NCBI GenBank assembly: GCA_029212415.1
Contig: JARGOF010000010.1
Span: forward strand, 109,011-158,157
Source of the DNA: Rhizobiaceae bacterium
GTDB taxonomy: Bacteria; Pseudomonadota; Alphaproteobacteria; Rhizobiales; Rhizobiaceae
Direction of reading: 5' to 3'
Length of the DNA stretch: 49,147 bases
The notes below the pieces were generated by a model. It did no database searches, had not been told where the DNA came from, and saw nothing but the letters and a program-made list of their open reading frames with translations. Shown here piece by piece: positions 17,941 to 27,617 of the stretch. The first letter of the stretch is position 1. Each line of letters begins with the position of its first letter. Both the position numbers and the translations under genes were made by a program.

Positions 17941-19503
17941 TTGAACGGATTGCCGTTTGACGTTGCCCTGGCCGATGAACAGGCAACAATGCGCTTCGGC
18001 CAGGATCTCGCGCTGGCGATCGCCAGGGGAGATTGCCTGGCTCTTTACGGTGACCTGGGCGTTGGCAAATCCACTCTGGCCCGAGCGCTCATCCGCTCTG
18101 TGGCAGATGATCCGCAACTCGATGTTCCAAGCCCCACCTTTACCCTTGTGCAGAGTTATGAACTGCGCATCAAGCTTGCTCATTTCGATCTCTACCGTAT
18201 TGCTGACCCGGATGAATTGATCGAGCTCGGTCTGGATGATGCCCTTGAGGAGGGGGCTGTGCTGATCGAATGGCCTGAACGTGCCGCCTCATTTCTTCCG
18301 GACAACGCCATTGCCATCGTGCTTGAAGAAGATGGCAGCGGCCGGCGCGCGCATGTTTCCGGCGGGCCCGAGGTCATGGATCGCATCAACCGAACCCTGG
18401 CAGCCCGTGCCTTTATCGACGGCGCAGGATATGGCGATGCGCAACGGTGTCATTTTCAGGGAGACGCTTCTACCCGCACCTATGAAACCATCCGACTGCA
18501 GGGCCGCCCGGATCGCCTTTTGATGCCTGATCGCCTTTTGATGCCTGATCGTCTTTTGATGCCGGATCGTCTTTTGATGAATGCGCCGAAGCGTTTGCTT
18601 GGCCCATTGATGGCCGGAGGCAGGCGCTATGCGCAAATTGCCCATATTGCCGAGGATGTAAGGCCCTTTGTTGCGATTGGAGATTTCCTGAAAGGTCAGG
18701 GGTTTCACACGCCAGAAATCGTTGCCCGCGATATGGATGCCGGTTTTTTGCTGCTGGAAGATCTCGGCAGGCAAACCATGCTGGATGCGTCTGGAAAACC
18801 CGTCCCGGCGCGTTGGGAGGCTGCGATTGATTGTCTCGTCGCCCTGCATCGCATCGACATTCCAGCCTCCATACCCCTGCCGGGTGAGGTGCCTTATGAT
18901 ATTCCGGCCTTTGACCGCGAAGCCATGCTGGTGGAAGTCGCGCTGTTTTTGCAATGGTATTACCCGCAGGTGCACCACAAGGGCCCTTCAGCGGAAATTG
19001 AAGATGCGTTTCAGGCTTGCTGGAATGACATTATTGATCGTCTTGAGGCAGCAGAAAAAAGTCTTGTGCTGCGCGATTTTCATTCGCCCAATATTTTGTG
19101 GCAGGGCGCTTGTGCGGGGATTGAAAGAATTGGTCTGATCGATTTTCAGGATGCGATGATCGGACCTGCCGCCTATGATGTCGCATCACTTGTTCAGGAT
19201 GCGCGGGTCAGCGTCGAGCCGCAACTGCACGACCAACTGGTCGCGCGTTATGAGAATGCACGCGCCGCCGAGCCGGGTTTTGATCCTCTTGCTTTCCGAC
19301 AGGCGCTGGCGATGATGGAAGCACAGCGTGCCACCAAGATTCTGGGCATATTCGTGCGTCTCGACAAGAGAGACGGCAAGCCGGCCTATCTGAAGCATTT
19401 GCCGCGGATCGAAGCCTATCTGCGCCGCGCGCTTGATCATCCGGTTCTGTATCCCTTGCGTGACTGCTACGATAAGATCGGATTTGCTCTGAGCGAATCA
19501 TGA
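17941..19503 (+). CDS. Fusion of TsaE (tRNA t6A ATPase) and AmgK-type aminosugar kinase
   Basis: The 520-residue product joins two enzymes. Residues 1 to about 155 are TsaE, the ATPase that drives threonylcarbamoyl-adenosine formation on tRNA: the P-loop is LYGDLGVGKSTLARAL, followed by SPTFTLVQSYE and HFDLYRIADPDEL. From about residue 165 comes a phosphotransferase of the APH/AmgK type, with LLLEDLG, the catalytic loop LVLRDFHSPNILW and the metal motif LIDFQDAM. AmgK phosphorylates N-acetylmuramate and N-acetylglucosamine at C1 in peptidoglycan recycling, and the next gene encodes its partner MurU. A 4x6-residue repeat (PDRLLM) lies in the second domain's N-lobe. No ATG precedes the TsaE core, so the TTG at 17941, 6 bases after the upstream stop, is taken. 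Confidence 0.92.
   Translation: MNGLPFDVALADEQATMRFGQDLALAIARGDCLALYGDLGVGKSTLARALIRSVADDPQLDVPSPTFTLVQSYELRIKLAHFDLYRIADPDELIELGLDDALEEGAVLIEWPERAASFLPDNAIAIVLEEDGSGRRAHVSGGPEVMDRINRTLAARAFIDGAGYGDAQRCHFQGDASTRTYETIRLQGRPDRLLMPDRLLMPDRLLMPDRLLMNAPKRLLGPLMAGGRRYAQIAHIAEDVRPFVAIGDFLKGQGFHTPEIVARDMDAGFLLLEDLGRQTMLDASGKPVPARWEAAIDCLVALHRIDIPASIPLPGEVPYDIPAFDREAMLVEVALFLQWYYPQVHHKGPSAEIEDAFQACWNDIIDRLEAAEKSLVLRDFHSPNILWQGACAGIERIGLIDFQDAMIGPAAYDVASLVQDARVSVEPQLHDQLVARYENARAAEPGFDPLAFRQALAMMEAQRATKILGIFVRLDKRDGKPAYLKHLPRIEAYLRRALDHPVLYPLRDCYDKIGFALSES
18508..18579 (+). repeat. 18-bp tandem repeat, four copies, inside tsaE-amgK
   Basis: Four consecutive units of CCKGATCGYCTTTTGATG-type sequence (start positions 18508, 18526, 18544 and 18562) differ from one another by only one or two bases. 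They encode PDRLLM four times in frame. The repeat falls at the start of the kinase domain, between RLQGR and NAPKRLLGP, and looks like a recent in-frame expansion. Confidence 0.95.
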
Positions 19504-19540
19504 TGGTTTGCCCAAAGTGTCCAGCGGAGCCAGCAGCACT

Positions 19541-20290
19541 ATGCCCGAATCAGCCATGATCCTTGCAGCCGGTCTTGGAACGCGCATGCGCCCGATCACC
19601 GACACCATACCCAAGCCGCTGGTTGAAGTGGGTGGCAGGGCGATGATTGATTACGCCATTGATGCGCTGGTGGCCGAGGGCGTCGACAATATTGTCGTCA
19701 ATGTCCATTATCTGGGCGACCAGCTCATTGAGCACCTGTCAAAACGCTCTGATTGCACGGTCGTCATATCCGATGAGAGCGCAGAATTGATGGATTCGGG
19801 CGGTGGGATCGTCAAGGCGCTCCCCCTGCTTGGAGCCGAGCCGTTCTATCTCCTGAACGCCGATACCTTCTGGCTGGAAGACCCTGACCAGCCTGCAAAC
19901 CTGGCGTCGCTGGCCAGGGATTGGGATGGCGCCCGTATGGACCTTCTGCTGATGACGGTGACACTTGACCGGTTCATTGGTCACAACGGCAAGCTGGATT
20001 TCAATCGCGACGATGCGGGCAGGCTGACGCGTTTTGACGCCAGGGCGCCAAACGCTGTCGTCTATCCCGGCGTGGCCATTGTGGATCCGCAAATATTTCA
20101 TGGCAGGGCCGCAGAGCCGTTTTCTCTCAACCTTTGTTTTGATCAGGCCATCGCCGGCAAACGTCTCTTTGCGTCCGCTGCGCATGGCCTTTGGCTGACG
20201 GTCGGCACGCCGCAGGCGATCAGCGAGGCTGAAACGGCCATGCGCGAGTATCAATCATCTTTTGTCTCGAAAGCGACTGTCCTGTCATGA
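19541..20290 (+). CDS. murU: MurU-type nucleotidyltransferase
   Basis: MurU converts N-acetylmuramate 1-phosphate plus UTP into UDP-MurNAc, letting the cell reuse cell-wall sugars and bypass the fosfomycin-sensitive MurA step. The 249-residue protein has the nucleotidyltransferase signature MILAAGLGTRMRPITDTIPK with the Lys-Pro pair, then LVEVGGRAMIDYAIDAL, and an Asp metal site in FYLLNADTFW. It lacks a C-terminal hexapeptide domain, as MurU does, unlike GlmU. The ATG at 19541 is preferred over a TTG at 19508 because homologues start just before MILAAG. It follows the AmgK fusion by 37 bases and overlaps addB by 4 bases. A general hexose-1-phosphate nucleotidyltransferase is the alternative. 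Confidence 0.88.
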   Translation: MPESAMILAAGLGTRMRPITDTIPKPLVEVGGRAMIDYAIDALVAEGVDNIVVNVHYLGDQLIEHLSKRSDCTVVISDESAELMDSGGGIVKALPLLGAEPFYLLNADTFWLEDPDQPANLASLARDWDGARMDLLLMTVTLDRFIGHNGKLDFNRDDAGRLTRFDARAPNAVVYPGVAIVDPQIFHGRAAEPFSLNLCFDQAIAGKRLFASAAHGLWLTVGTPQAISEAETAMREYQSSFVSKATVLS

Positions 20291-23200
20291 CCGGCTCGCG
20301 GCTATTTTCAATACCGCCAGGCGTGCCCTTTTTGCATCAATTGGCGCAATCTCTGTGCAATGGAGAATTGGTTGAGGGTTTTTGTCACCGCGATGATGAT
20401 CCTCTGGGGCTGTCGCGAGCAACCATCTATGTGCCGACGCGCCGCGCCGCGCGGGCGCTGCGCTCGGAGTTTGTCGATCTGCTGAATCGCAAAAGCGCCA
20501 TTTTGCCCACGATCAGGCCGCTCGGTGAAAATGACGATGATTCAGGCTTCCTTGAAGAAGATCAACCGGCGCTGCTTGACCTTCTGCCGCCAATCAGCGG
20601 ACCCGGCAGACTGCTTGAACTGGCGCAGCTCATCATGGTGTGGAAGCAGAACCTGCCGACAAACATAGCGGACTTTCATGGAGACAACAGGCTGATAGCA
20701 CCGGCAAATCCGGCGGATGCCGTCTGGCTGGCCCGCAGCCTGGCCGACCTGCTGGAAGCCATGGAAACCGAAAAAAGGCCCTGGTCTGCATTGCAGGAGC
20801 TGGTCGCAGACGATTATGCCCATTGGTGGCAGCTCACGCTGGAATTCTTGAAAATCGCAACAATATTCTGGCCGGCGCGGCTGGCTGAACTCAATAGCTC
20901 GGATCCTGCGGCGCATCGAAATGCCGTTCTCCACGCCGAAACCGAACGGTTGCGCAAGGTTCCGCCCGCTGGCCCGGTGATCATTGCCGGTTCCACCGGT
21001 TCGATACCGGCAACGGCTGAATTGATGAAAGTCGTGGCAGGCCTGGACCAGGGTGCCATTGTTCTGCCCGGTCTGGATGTTGCGCTCGACGCGCGTATCT
21101 GGGCTCTGGTGGGTGGAGATGAATTGGCACAGAGTGTCGATCCAACCCGTTGCGCCCATCCGCAATATGGATTGAGCGTTCTGCTGCGCCGCTTTTCTGC
21201 GGACCGATCCGATGTGCATGAACTGGGGGAATTGTCCCCGCCGATGCGCGCCCGCAACCAATTGGTATCGAGTGCGCTGATGCCGGCTGAGGCGACAGCA
21301 CTCTGGGCTGAAGACAAGACGGATGCCGATACGATCCGGGATGTTTTTGAAGGCGTCGAACTCATCGAAGCGGCGAGCGAGCGCGAAGAGGCGCTGGCTG
21401 TTGCCGCGGCCATGCGTCTCGCCGCAGAACCGCAAGGCGACGATGGCGCGCAAGCCTCCGGCTCTGATCCCCATCGCAGCCAGCCAAGGCATATTGCACT
21501 GGTGACGCCGGACCGTAACCTGGCGCGGCGTGTGGCCAGCGAATTGCAGCGTTTTGGTATTGATGCCAATGATTCCGGCGGGGCCTTTCTGGCCTTGACG
21601 CCGCAGGGCACATTGCTGCAATTGCTGTTGCAAAGCGCATTCGGTTCAGAACGCACGCTGGCCCTTGTATCCATGCTGAAGCATCCGTTGATGCGTTTTC
21701 AGCGCGATGCGGGTACGGCAAGAAAGGCAGGGCGTATCATCGAGCGGGTCGCCTTGCGCGATGGCGCCGCCGATGCAAATGCCGCAGAACTTTCCAGCCT
21801 TTTCGAGCGCCGTCTGGAGGAGCGTCTCCTGCAGGAACGTCATGCACCCTATTGGCTAAAGCGCCTCAGCGAAGCTGATATCGCCTTGGCCCGTGATCTG
21901 GCGGTCGATATCGAGCAGGCATTCAAACCACTCATGGAAAGAGTCCCCTCCGCGTCACCGGATGATGGCACGCCCGGTCAGCGCCCGGTCAGCGAATGGG
22001 TTCACCTGACGACATCTCTGCTTGAGACTGTGGCACGCGACGAGATCGGCAGCCTGTCTGAACTGTGGGGTGACGAGGCTGGAGAAAAACTGGCCTCGCT
22101 TCTGGGCTCCATCATGGAAAACCGCTCGGGTTTTGGCTGCCTGCCATCGGAGTGGGCCAATATGGTTCCGGCGCTCGTTGCCGGAGAGATGGTCAAGCCG
22201 CGTGGCGGTGGACACCCGCATATCTTCATCTGGGGCGCTCTGGAGGCACGCTTGCAACAGGTGGATACGCTTGTGCTTGCCGGCCTGAATGAAGGAACCT
22301 GGCCCGGCAGCCTGTCCAGTGACCCGTTCTTGTCCCGTTCGATGAAGACTGCCATCGGTCTTGATCCGCCGGAGCGGCGCATCGGTCTTGCCGCCCATGA
22401 TTTTCAGATGGGCCTTGGCACTCAGCACGTGATCCTCAGCCGTTCCGCCCGTTCGGCCAATGCCCCAACCGTGGCGTCCCGCTGGCTGCAGCGCCTGTCA
22501 GCTGTCATCGGCAAACAAGAGACCGGGCGTTTGCGGGCCCGTGGCAGCCGTTATCTTGATTGGGCAACGATGCTGGACGCGGGCGAAGAAACACCCTTGG
22601 CATCGCGTCCCGCGCCCAAACCACCATCATCAAGCCAACCCAAACGCTACTCCTTCAGCGAGATTCGCACCCTCAGGCGCGACCCCTATGCCATCTATGC
22701 AAAACGCGTGCTGAAACTGGATCCGCCCGAAGCGCTGACCAGCGATCCGGGGCCTGCAGAAAAGGGCACGCTCTACCACGCCATTTTGGAGCGATTTGTC
22801 ACCGAGCAGATTGATCCGGCTTCAACGGACGCTTTGGCGCAATTGCGAGAGATCGCAGCAAAGGCCTTTGAAGGCGCCGATTTGCCCGATCACGTCACCT
22901 TGGTCTGGCGTGCCCATTTTGACAAGGTGGCCGGTGCCTTTGTCGATTGGGAGCGTGGCCGCCGCAGCAGCATCACCCGGACCTATACCGAGAGCCGGGC
23001 AAAACTGGAACTGCCACAGGCCGGTATCATATTGTCCGGCATTGCCGACCGGATTGACCTGACACAGGAGGGCATGGCCGAGATCCTTGACTATAAGACC
23101 GGGGCCTCGCCAAGCCGCAAAATCGCCTGGACTTTGCTGGATCCGCAATTGCCACTGGAGGCCGCCGCCCTGCAGGCCGGGGCGTTTGAGGAACTCGGGC

Positions 23201-23499
23201 CGATGCAGCCTGCAAGCCTTGCCGATGTTCGCCTCAAACCTGACCCGGTGCTGAAAGTTGACAGGATTGAAGGCAAGGTGAAGGGTCAGGAAGAAGACAA
23301 GTCCGCCGCAGACCTGGCTGAAGAATCCATCCAGCGGCTGACAGATCTCGTCACGGCGTTTTCAACCGGCAAAATCGGCTTTGCCTCGCAGATTATTCCC
23401 GATCCCACGGCCAAATACGGCCATGATTACGACCATCTGGCGCGGGTGCGCGAATGGTCGACCGCTGATACCGATGAAGCCGAGGGGGCCGAGACATGA
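20287..23499 (+). CDS. addB: Double-strand break repair protein AddB
   Basis: AddB is the helicase-like/nuclease subunit of the AddAB complex that resects double-strand DNA ends for RecA. The 1070-residue protein matches the alphaproteobacterial AddB type: the N-terminal FSIPPGVPFLHQLAQ and YVPTRRAARALRSEF, the degenerate helicase region, VLAGLNEGTWPGSLSSDPFL in the middle, and a C-terminal PD-(D/E)XK nuclease with AEILDYKTGASPS. I see no cysteine quartet around the nuclease, so the iron-sulfur staple of Bacillus AddB seems absent, as is usual in this class. Its start overlaps murU and its stop overlaps addA, each by 4 bases. Confidence 0.95.
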   Translation: MTGSRLFSIPPGVPFLHQLAQSLCNGELVEGFCHRDDDPLGLSRATIYVPTRRAARALRSEFVDLLNRKSAILPTIRPLGENDDDSGFLEEDQPALLDLLPPISGPGRLLELAQLIMVWKQNLPTNIADFHGDNRLIAPANPADAVWLARSLADLLEAMETEKRPWSALQELVADDYAHWWQLTLEFLKIATIFWPARLAELNSSDPAAHRNAVLHAETERLRKVPPAGPVIIAGSTGSIPATAELMKVVAGLDQGAIVLPGLDVALDARIWALVGGDELAQSVDPTRCAHPQYGLSVLLRRFSADRSDVHELGELSPPMRARNQLVSSALMPAEATALWAEDKTDADTIRDVFEGVELIEAASEREEALAVAAAMRLAAEPQGDDGAQASGSDPHRSQPRHIALVTPDRNLARRVASELQRFGIDANDSGGAFLALTPQGTLLQLLLQSAFGSERTLALVSMLKHPLMRFQRDAGTARKAGRIIERVALRDGAADANAAELSSLFERRLEERLLQERHAPYWLKRLSEADIALARDLAVDIEQAFKPLMERVPSASPDDGTPGQRPVSEWVHLTTSLLETVARDEIGSLSELWGDEAGEKLASLLGSIMENRSGFGCLPSEWANMVPALVAGEMVKPRGGGHPHIFIWGALEARLQQVDTLVLAGLNEGTWPGSLSSDPFLSRSMKTAIGLDPPERRIGLAAHDFQMGLGTQHVILSRSARSANAPTVASRWLQRLSAVIGKQETGRLRARGSRYLDWATMLDAGEETPLASRPAPKPPSSSQPKRYSFSEIRTLRRDPYAIYAKRVLKLDPPEALTSDPGPAEKGTLYHAILERFVTEQIDPASTDALAQLREIAAKAFEGADLPDHVTLVWRAHFDKVAGAFVDWERGRRSSITRTYTESRAKLELPQAGIILSGIADRIDLTQEGMAEILDYKTGASPSRKIAWTLLDPQLPLEAAALQAGAFEELGPMQPASLADVRLKPDPVLKVDRIEGKVKGQEEDKSAADLAEESIQRLTDLVTAFSTGKIGFASQIIPDPTAKYGHDYDHLARVREWSTADTDEAEGAET

Positions 23500-26400
23500 T
23501 GCCTTCGGATACCGCCGGCATGCCCGACAAATCATCAGATGAATTTGCCGGGCGAGACCTCGACTGGACGACGCGCCAACAGGGGCTTGCATCCGATCCG
23601 GCCCGTTCCGCCTGGGTGTCGGCCAATGCGGGCTCGGGAAAGACCCATGTGCTGTCACAGCGGGTCATCCGCCTGTTGCTCGCCGGTTGCAGGCCATCGG
23701 CCATCCTCTGCCTGACCTATACCAAGGCCGCAGCTTCGGAGATGGCCAACCGGGTGTTTGAAAGGCTTGCCGAATGGACGCGGCTGGATGATGCGGCGCT
23801 GTCGGAAAAAATCATCGCCCTGGGCAATCCACGGCCTGATGCCCTGCAGCTGGCTTTTGCCCGTCAACTCTTTGCCCGTGCACTGGAAACGCCGGGGGGG
23901 CTGAAAATTCAGACGATTCATGCCTTCTGTGAGGCCGTGCTTCACCAGTTTCCGCTGGAAGCCAATGTTGCCGGCCATTTTGAAGTGATGGATGATGCTG
24001 CGACGGCGCGATTGCTTGATGAAGTGCAGCGTACATTGCTGACCACTATTGCCAGTGGGACGGATGAAAATCTGACCCGGGCCTTCGAGATCGTGCTGGA
24101 AGCGGGTGGTGAATGGGGGCTCGACGGTCTGCTGTCGGAAATTGTTCGCAAGCGCCAGCCCATTCGCGATTTTCTGGCCGCCGCCAAACAATATGGTGGG
24201 GTGGAAACGGTTCTGTACAAGGCCCTGCAGCTGTCACCGGGCGAAAGCGAAGAGGACATATATGAACGGGTCTGGCCGCTGCCTTCGCTAAACGCAGATG
24301 ACATATCCCTCTACTGCGATGCGGCAGCCGGGCAAAAGGCCGTGACACCGAAGAAGTTTGCCGCGGGATTGGAAGCAATAGCGCATGAAACGGATCCGAA
24401 GCTTCGTTTCGAAGGTCTGCTGGAGCTGTTTTTGAAACAGGATGGGACATGCCGATCCTACAAGAATGCAGCCACGGCCGGCATCGATGCTGTTGTCGCG
24501 CGGATACAGGAAAAACTTGAGGATGCCGGCGCCCATATGGTGATGGCATCGGACCGTTTGCGGACCTTGCGCATGGTGCGCTGCACGCAGGCAGCCCTTG
24601 AACTGGCGGGCCGCTTTGACCAGGGTTACGAGGCGCTGAAAAGACGCAATGGCAGCCTGGATTTTGACGATCTGGTCAGCCGGACCGCCCATCTGCTTGA
24701 GCGCGATGGCGCCGGACCATGGGTTCATTACAAGCTCGATCAGGGCATTGACCATATTCTGGTCGATGAGGCACAGGACACCAGCCCGGCGCAATGGGCG
24801 GTGGTGGCCAAGCTGGCTGAGGAGTTCTTTGTCGGCGATACGTCGCGTGTCGACAATCGAACCCTGTTTGCCGTGGGTGACGAAAAGCAGTCCATCTACT
24901 CCTTTCAGGGGGCCAGGCCGGAACTGTTCATGACGACGGGTCGGATTGTGCAAAAACGTGCCTTCGATGCTGAAAAACATTTTGACGCACTCAATCTTCA
25001 CCTGTCATTCCGCTCGACAAATGACATTCTTGCCGCCGTCGACACGGTGTTTGCCTCCGAGCAGAACCGCAAGGGGCTGACCTCCGGCAATCACGCCGTG
25101 GCGCATGCTTCGAACAGGGACCGTGAGCCCGGCATGGTGGATGTCTGGGAGATGATCGGCAAACAGGCGGCGGACGATCATGTCGACTGGAAAACAGCCT
25201 TTGACGCCACGCCGGAATCCGCGCCACCCGCCCAATTGGCGCGGCGTGTCGCCGCGACCATCCGCCATTGGATCGATCAGGGCGAAACCCTGGTCGAAAA
25301 GGGAGAACGGCGCCCCATTACCGCTGGCGATATTCTGGTGCTTGTGCGCAAACGCGATGGTTTTGTCGGTGCCTTGCTGCGGGAATTGAAACGCAACCAT
25401 ATACCGGTCGCCGGAGCGGACCGGCTCAAACTGGTGGAACATATAGCCATAGAGGACCTGATGGCCCTTGGCCGGGTCATGTTGCTTCCCCAGGATGACC
25501 TTTCCCTCTGTGCCGTGCTCAAGAGTCCCTTGTTTGACTTTAGCGAGGACGATATTTACCGGCTTGCCGCGGAGCGGGCAGATAAAGCCAGCGTTTTTGC
25601 CCACCTCGGCCATCTGGCGGGCAGTGAAGGCGCCCATTGGGCCAAGGCGCATGAATATCTGACCGGCCTCATGGCGCAGGCGGATCGCAAACCGGTTTTC
25701 GACTTCTACGCGCAGATTCTTGGCAGGGACGGTGGGCGCAATAAGTTCCTGTCCCGGCTTGGCAGTGAAGCGAGCGATATTCTGGATGAATTCCTGAGCT
25801 TTGCCCTGGAGCATGAAGGAACCAGCCTGCCCGGCCTGCAGGCCTTTTTGACAACGCTGGAAGCCCGCTCACCGGAAATCAAGCGGGAACTCGAACAGGG
25901 CCGCGATGAAATTCGCATCATGACCGTCCATGCGTCGAAAGGACTTGAGGCCCCCATTGTCTTCCTGGTGGATTCAGGGGGAAAACCGGCAAACGCCATG
26001 CATGTCCCGAAATTGCAGGAATTGCCGCTGGACAAGACCCTGGGGCCCCTGCCGCCTGCCATCCTGTGGGTGCCTGGAAAACCTTTTGCAAATGCCACGA
26101 CGGAGGAGCTGAAGGCGCGGATACTTGAATTATCCGAGGAAGAATACCGCCGCCTGCTCTATGTCGGCATGACCCGCGCCGCCGACAGGCTGATCGTCTG
26201 CGGTTATCACGGTTTGAACAAACCGGCCTATCAGCATTGGCACAATATGATTGCTCAGGCGCTTGGTGAGGACGCCGCCTGTTCCATTGCAACCTATGAG
26301 GCTGGCGGTCAGGACTGGCAGGGCCTGCATTTTGAGGTTTCACAGCCCCACCCGGCGTCTGATGTACAAAGTGCAACAGACGAGCTGGCCAAAGCACTGC

Positions 26401-27086
26401 CCCTGCCGGGCGGTTTGCGCAAACATCTTGCCCGACCGGTGCACCTGCCACGCCCACTGGTCCCCTCGGCAGCCGGGGCCATCATCGAAGCCGAAACCGG
26501 CGCTCATTCCGGCCGCTCGCCCCTGTTGGACCCGTCCCTTGCCGTCAGTCAGCCACTGGAGCGTGGACGCATCATACATCGCCTGCTGCAATTGCTGCCG
26601 CAGGTCGATCCGCAGCAGCGGCAGCCTGCCGCCGTGCGTTATCTTCAACGGTTGGTGGGCAATTGGTCGGACAGCGAACGACAGGACGTCGTCACATCCG
26701 TGCTGGCGATACTCAATGACAGTCAGTTTTCAAAGTGTTTTGCACCCGGCAGCCAGGCCGAGGTTTCACTGATGGGAACGCTGCAGGTTGCCGGTGAAGA
26801 ACGGGCATTGTCGGCCCGCATAGACCGCATCGTCGTGGCTGATGATCGTGTTCTGATCATCGACTACAAGACCAATCGACCACCGCCCCGGACCCTCGAC
26901 CAGGTGCCGCAGAGCTACAGGGCGCAACTGGCGCTCTATCGCGCCCTGTTGCAACCGCTTTACCCGGGTTTACCGGTCGAGGCCGCCCTGTTGTTCACCG
27001 AAGCGCCCTTGCTCATAGTGCTGGACAGCGATGTTCTCGATGCTGCCTTTGCGCAAATAGTCAGCCCGGATAATAGCGACAAATGA
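23496..27086 (+). CDS. addA: Double-strand break repair helicase AddA
   Basis: AddA is the UvrD-like helicase and nuclease subunit of AddAB. The 1196-residue protein has Walker A at residues 43-50 in VSANAGSGKTHVLSQRV, motif Ia ILCLTYTKAAASEMANRV, and Walker B ILVDEAQDTSPAQW. Motif III VGDEKQSIYSFQGARPE, motif V IMTVHASKGLEAPIVFL and motif VI LLYVGMTRAADRL follow. A C-terminal nuclease has the catalytic VLIIDYKTNRPPP. All helicase motifs are intact. The ATG overlaps the addB stop (ATGA). It is the last gene of the run before trxA, 129 bases further on. Confidence 0.96.
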   Translation: MMPSDTAGMPDKSSDEFAGRDLDWTTRQQGLASDPARSAWVSANAGSGKTHVLSQRVIRLLLAGCRPSAILCLTYTKAAASEMANRVFERLAEWTRLDDAALSEKIIALGNPRPDALQLAFARQLFARALETPGGLKIQTIHAFCEAVLHQFPLEANVAGHFEVMDDAATARLLDEVQRTLLTTIASGTDENLTRAFEIVLEAGGEWGLDGLLSEIVRKRQPIRDFLAAAKQYGGVETVLYKALQLSPGESEEDIYERVWPLPSLNADDISLYCDAAAGQKAVTPKKFAAGLEAIAHETDPKLRFEGLLELFLKQDGTCRSYKNAATAGIDAVVARIQEKLEDAGAHMVMASDRLRTLRMVRCTQAALELAGRFDQGYEALKRRNGSLDFDDLVSRTAHLLERDGAGPWVHYKLDQGIDHILVDEAQDTSPAQWAVVAKLAEEFFVGDTSRVDNRTLFAVGDEKQSIYSFQGARPELFMTTGRIVQKRAFDAEKHFDALNLHLSFRSTNDILAAVDTVFASEQNRKGLTSGNHAVAHASNRDREPGMVDVWEMIGKQAADDHVDWKTAFDATPESAPPAQLARRVAATIRHWIDQGETLVEKGERRPITAGDILVLVRKRDGFVGALLRELKRNHIPVAGADRLKLVEHIAIEDLMALGRVMLLPQDDLSLCAVLKSPLFDFSEDDIYRLAAERADKASVFAHLGHLAGSEGAHWAKAHEYLTGLMAQADRKPVFDFYAQILGRDGGRNKFLSRLGSEASDILDEFLSFALEHEGTSLPGLQAFLTTLEARSPEIKRELEQGRDEIRIMTVHASKGLEAPIVFLVDSGGKPANAMHVPKLQELPLDKTLGPLPPAILWVPGKPFANATTEELKARILELSEEEYRRLLYVGMTRAADRLIVCGYHGLNKPAYQHWHNMIAQALGEDAACSIATYEAGGQDWQGLHFEVSQPHPASDVQSATDELAKALPLPGGLRKHLARPVHLPRPLVPSAAGAIIEAETGAHSGRSPLLDPSLAVSQPLERGRIIHRLLQLLPQVDPQQRQPAAVRYLQRLVGNWSDSERQDVVTSVLAILNDSQFSKCFAPGSQAEVSLMGTLQVAGEERALSARIDRIVVADDRVLIIDYKTNRPPPRTLDQVPQSYRAQLALYRALLQPLYPGLPVEAALLFTEAPLLIVLDSDVLDAAFAQIVSPDNSDK

Positions 27087-27215
27087 CCGCCTGACGACAA
27101 AGTGAGGAAACAGTCCTTGAAATTTGCGTCCGCCTACCTGATATTAGCATCAACTAACATAGTGTGACGTGCTGATTCTGCACGCCGTCAAACCCATCGC
27201 GAAGGAGCAGCATCA

Positions 27216-27539
27216 ATGTCCACCATTAAGGTCGATTCATCCAATTTCAAGCAAGAAGTTCTTGATTCCAAAGAACCGGTCGTCGTTGATTTCTGGGCGG
27301 AATGGTGTGGCCCCTGCAAGATGATTGCACCCAGCCTGGAAGAAATTTCCAACGAACTGTCCGGCAAACTGAAGGTCGCCAAGCTCAATATCGACGAAAA
27401 CCCCGATATTGCTGCTCAATATGGCGTGCGTTCCATTCCGACGCTTGCCATGTTCAAAAAAGGTGAAGTGGCTGATATCAAAGTGGGTGCTTCGCCCAAA
27501 TCAGCGCTGACCAGCTGGATCGGCAGCGCGATTGGCTGA
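27216..27539 (+). CDS. trxA: Thioredoxin 1 TrxA
   Basis: TrxA is the main cytosolic disulfide reductant. The 107-residue protein has the active-site motif in [20 protein letters not shown] (Cys31 and Cys34), the cis-proline loop [13 protein letters not shown], and no signal peptide. The 129-base spacer upstream probably holds its own promoter, and GAAGGAG lies 8 bases before the ATG. Its position right after addA is conserved in rhizobia. It shares a terminator hairpin with convergent folC. Confidence 0.97.
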   Translation: MSTIKVDSSNFKQEVLDSKEPVVVDFWAEWCGPCKMIAPSLEEISNELSGKLKVAKLNIDENPDIAAQYGVRSIPTLAMFKKGEVADIKVGASPKSALTSWIGSAIG

Positions 27540-27573
27540 TCGTGTCCCGTGACACCTTGAATAGACGAAATGC

Positions 27574-27607
27574 AAACCGCATCATTTTGAAAATGGTGCG
27601 GTTTTTT
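27574..27607. terminator. Bidirectional terminator trxA / folC
   Basis: A long stem pairs AAACCGCATCATTT with AAATGGTGCGGTTT (one G-T pair) around a loop of a few bases. It is followed by a T run at 27602-27607 for trxA and an A-rich left arm for folC in the other direction. It lies 34 bases after the trxA stop and 10 bases before the folC stop. Confidence 0.85.
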
Positions 27608-27617
27608 GTGAAGCGCT

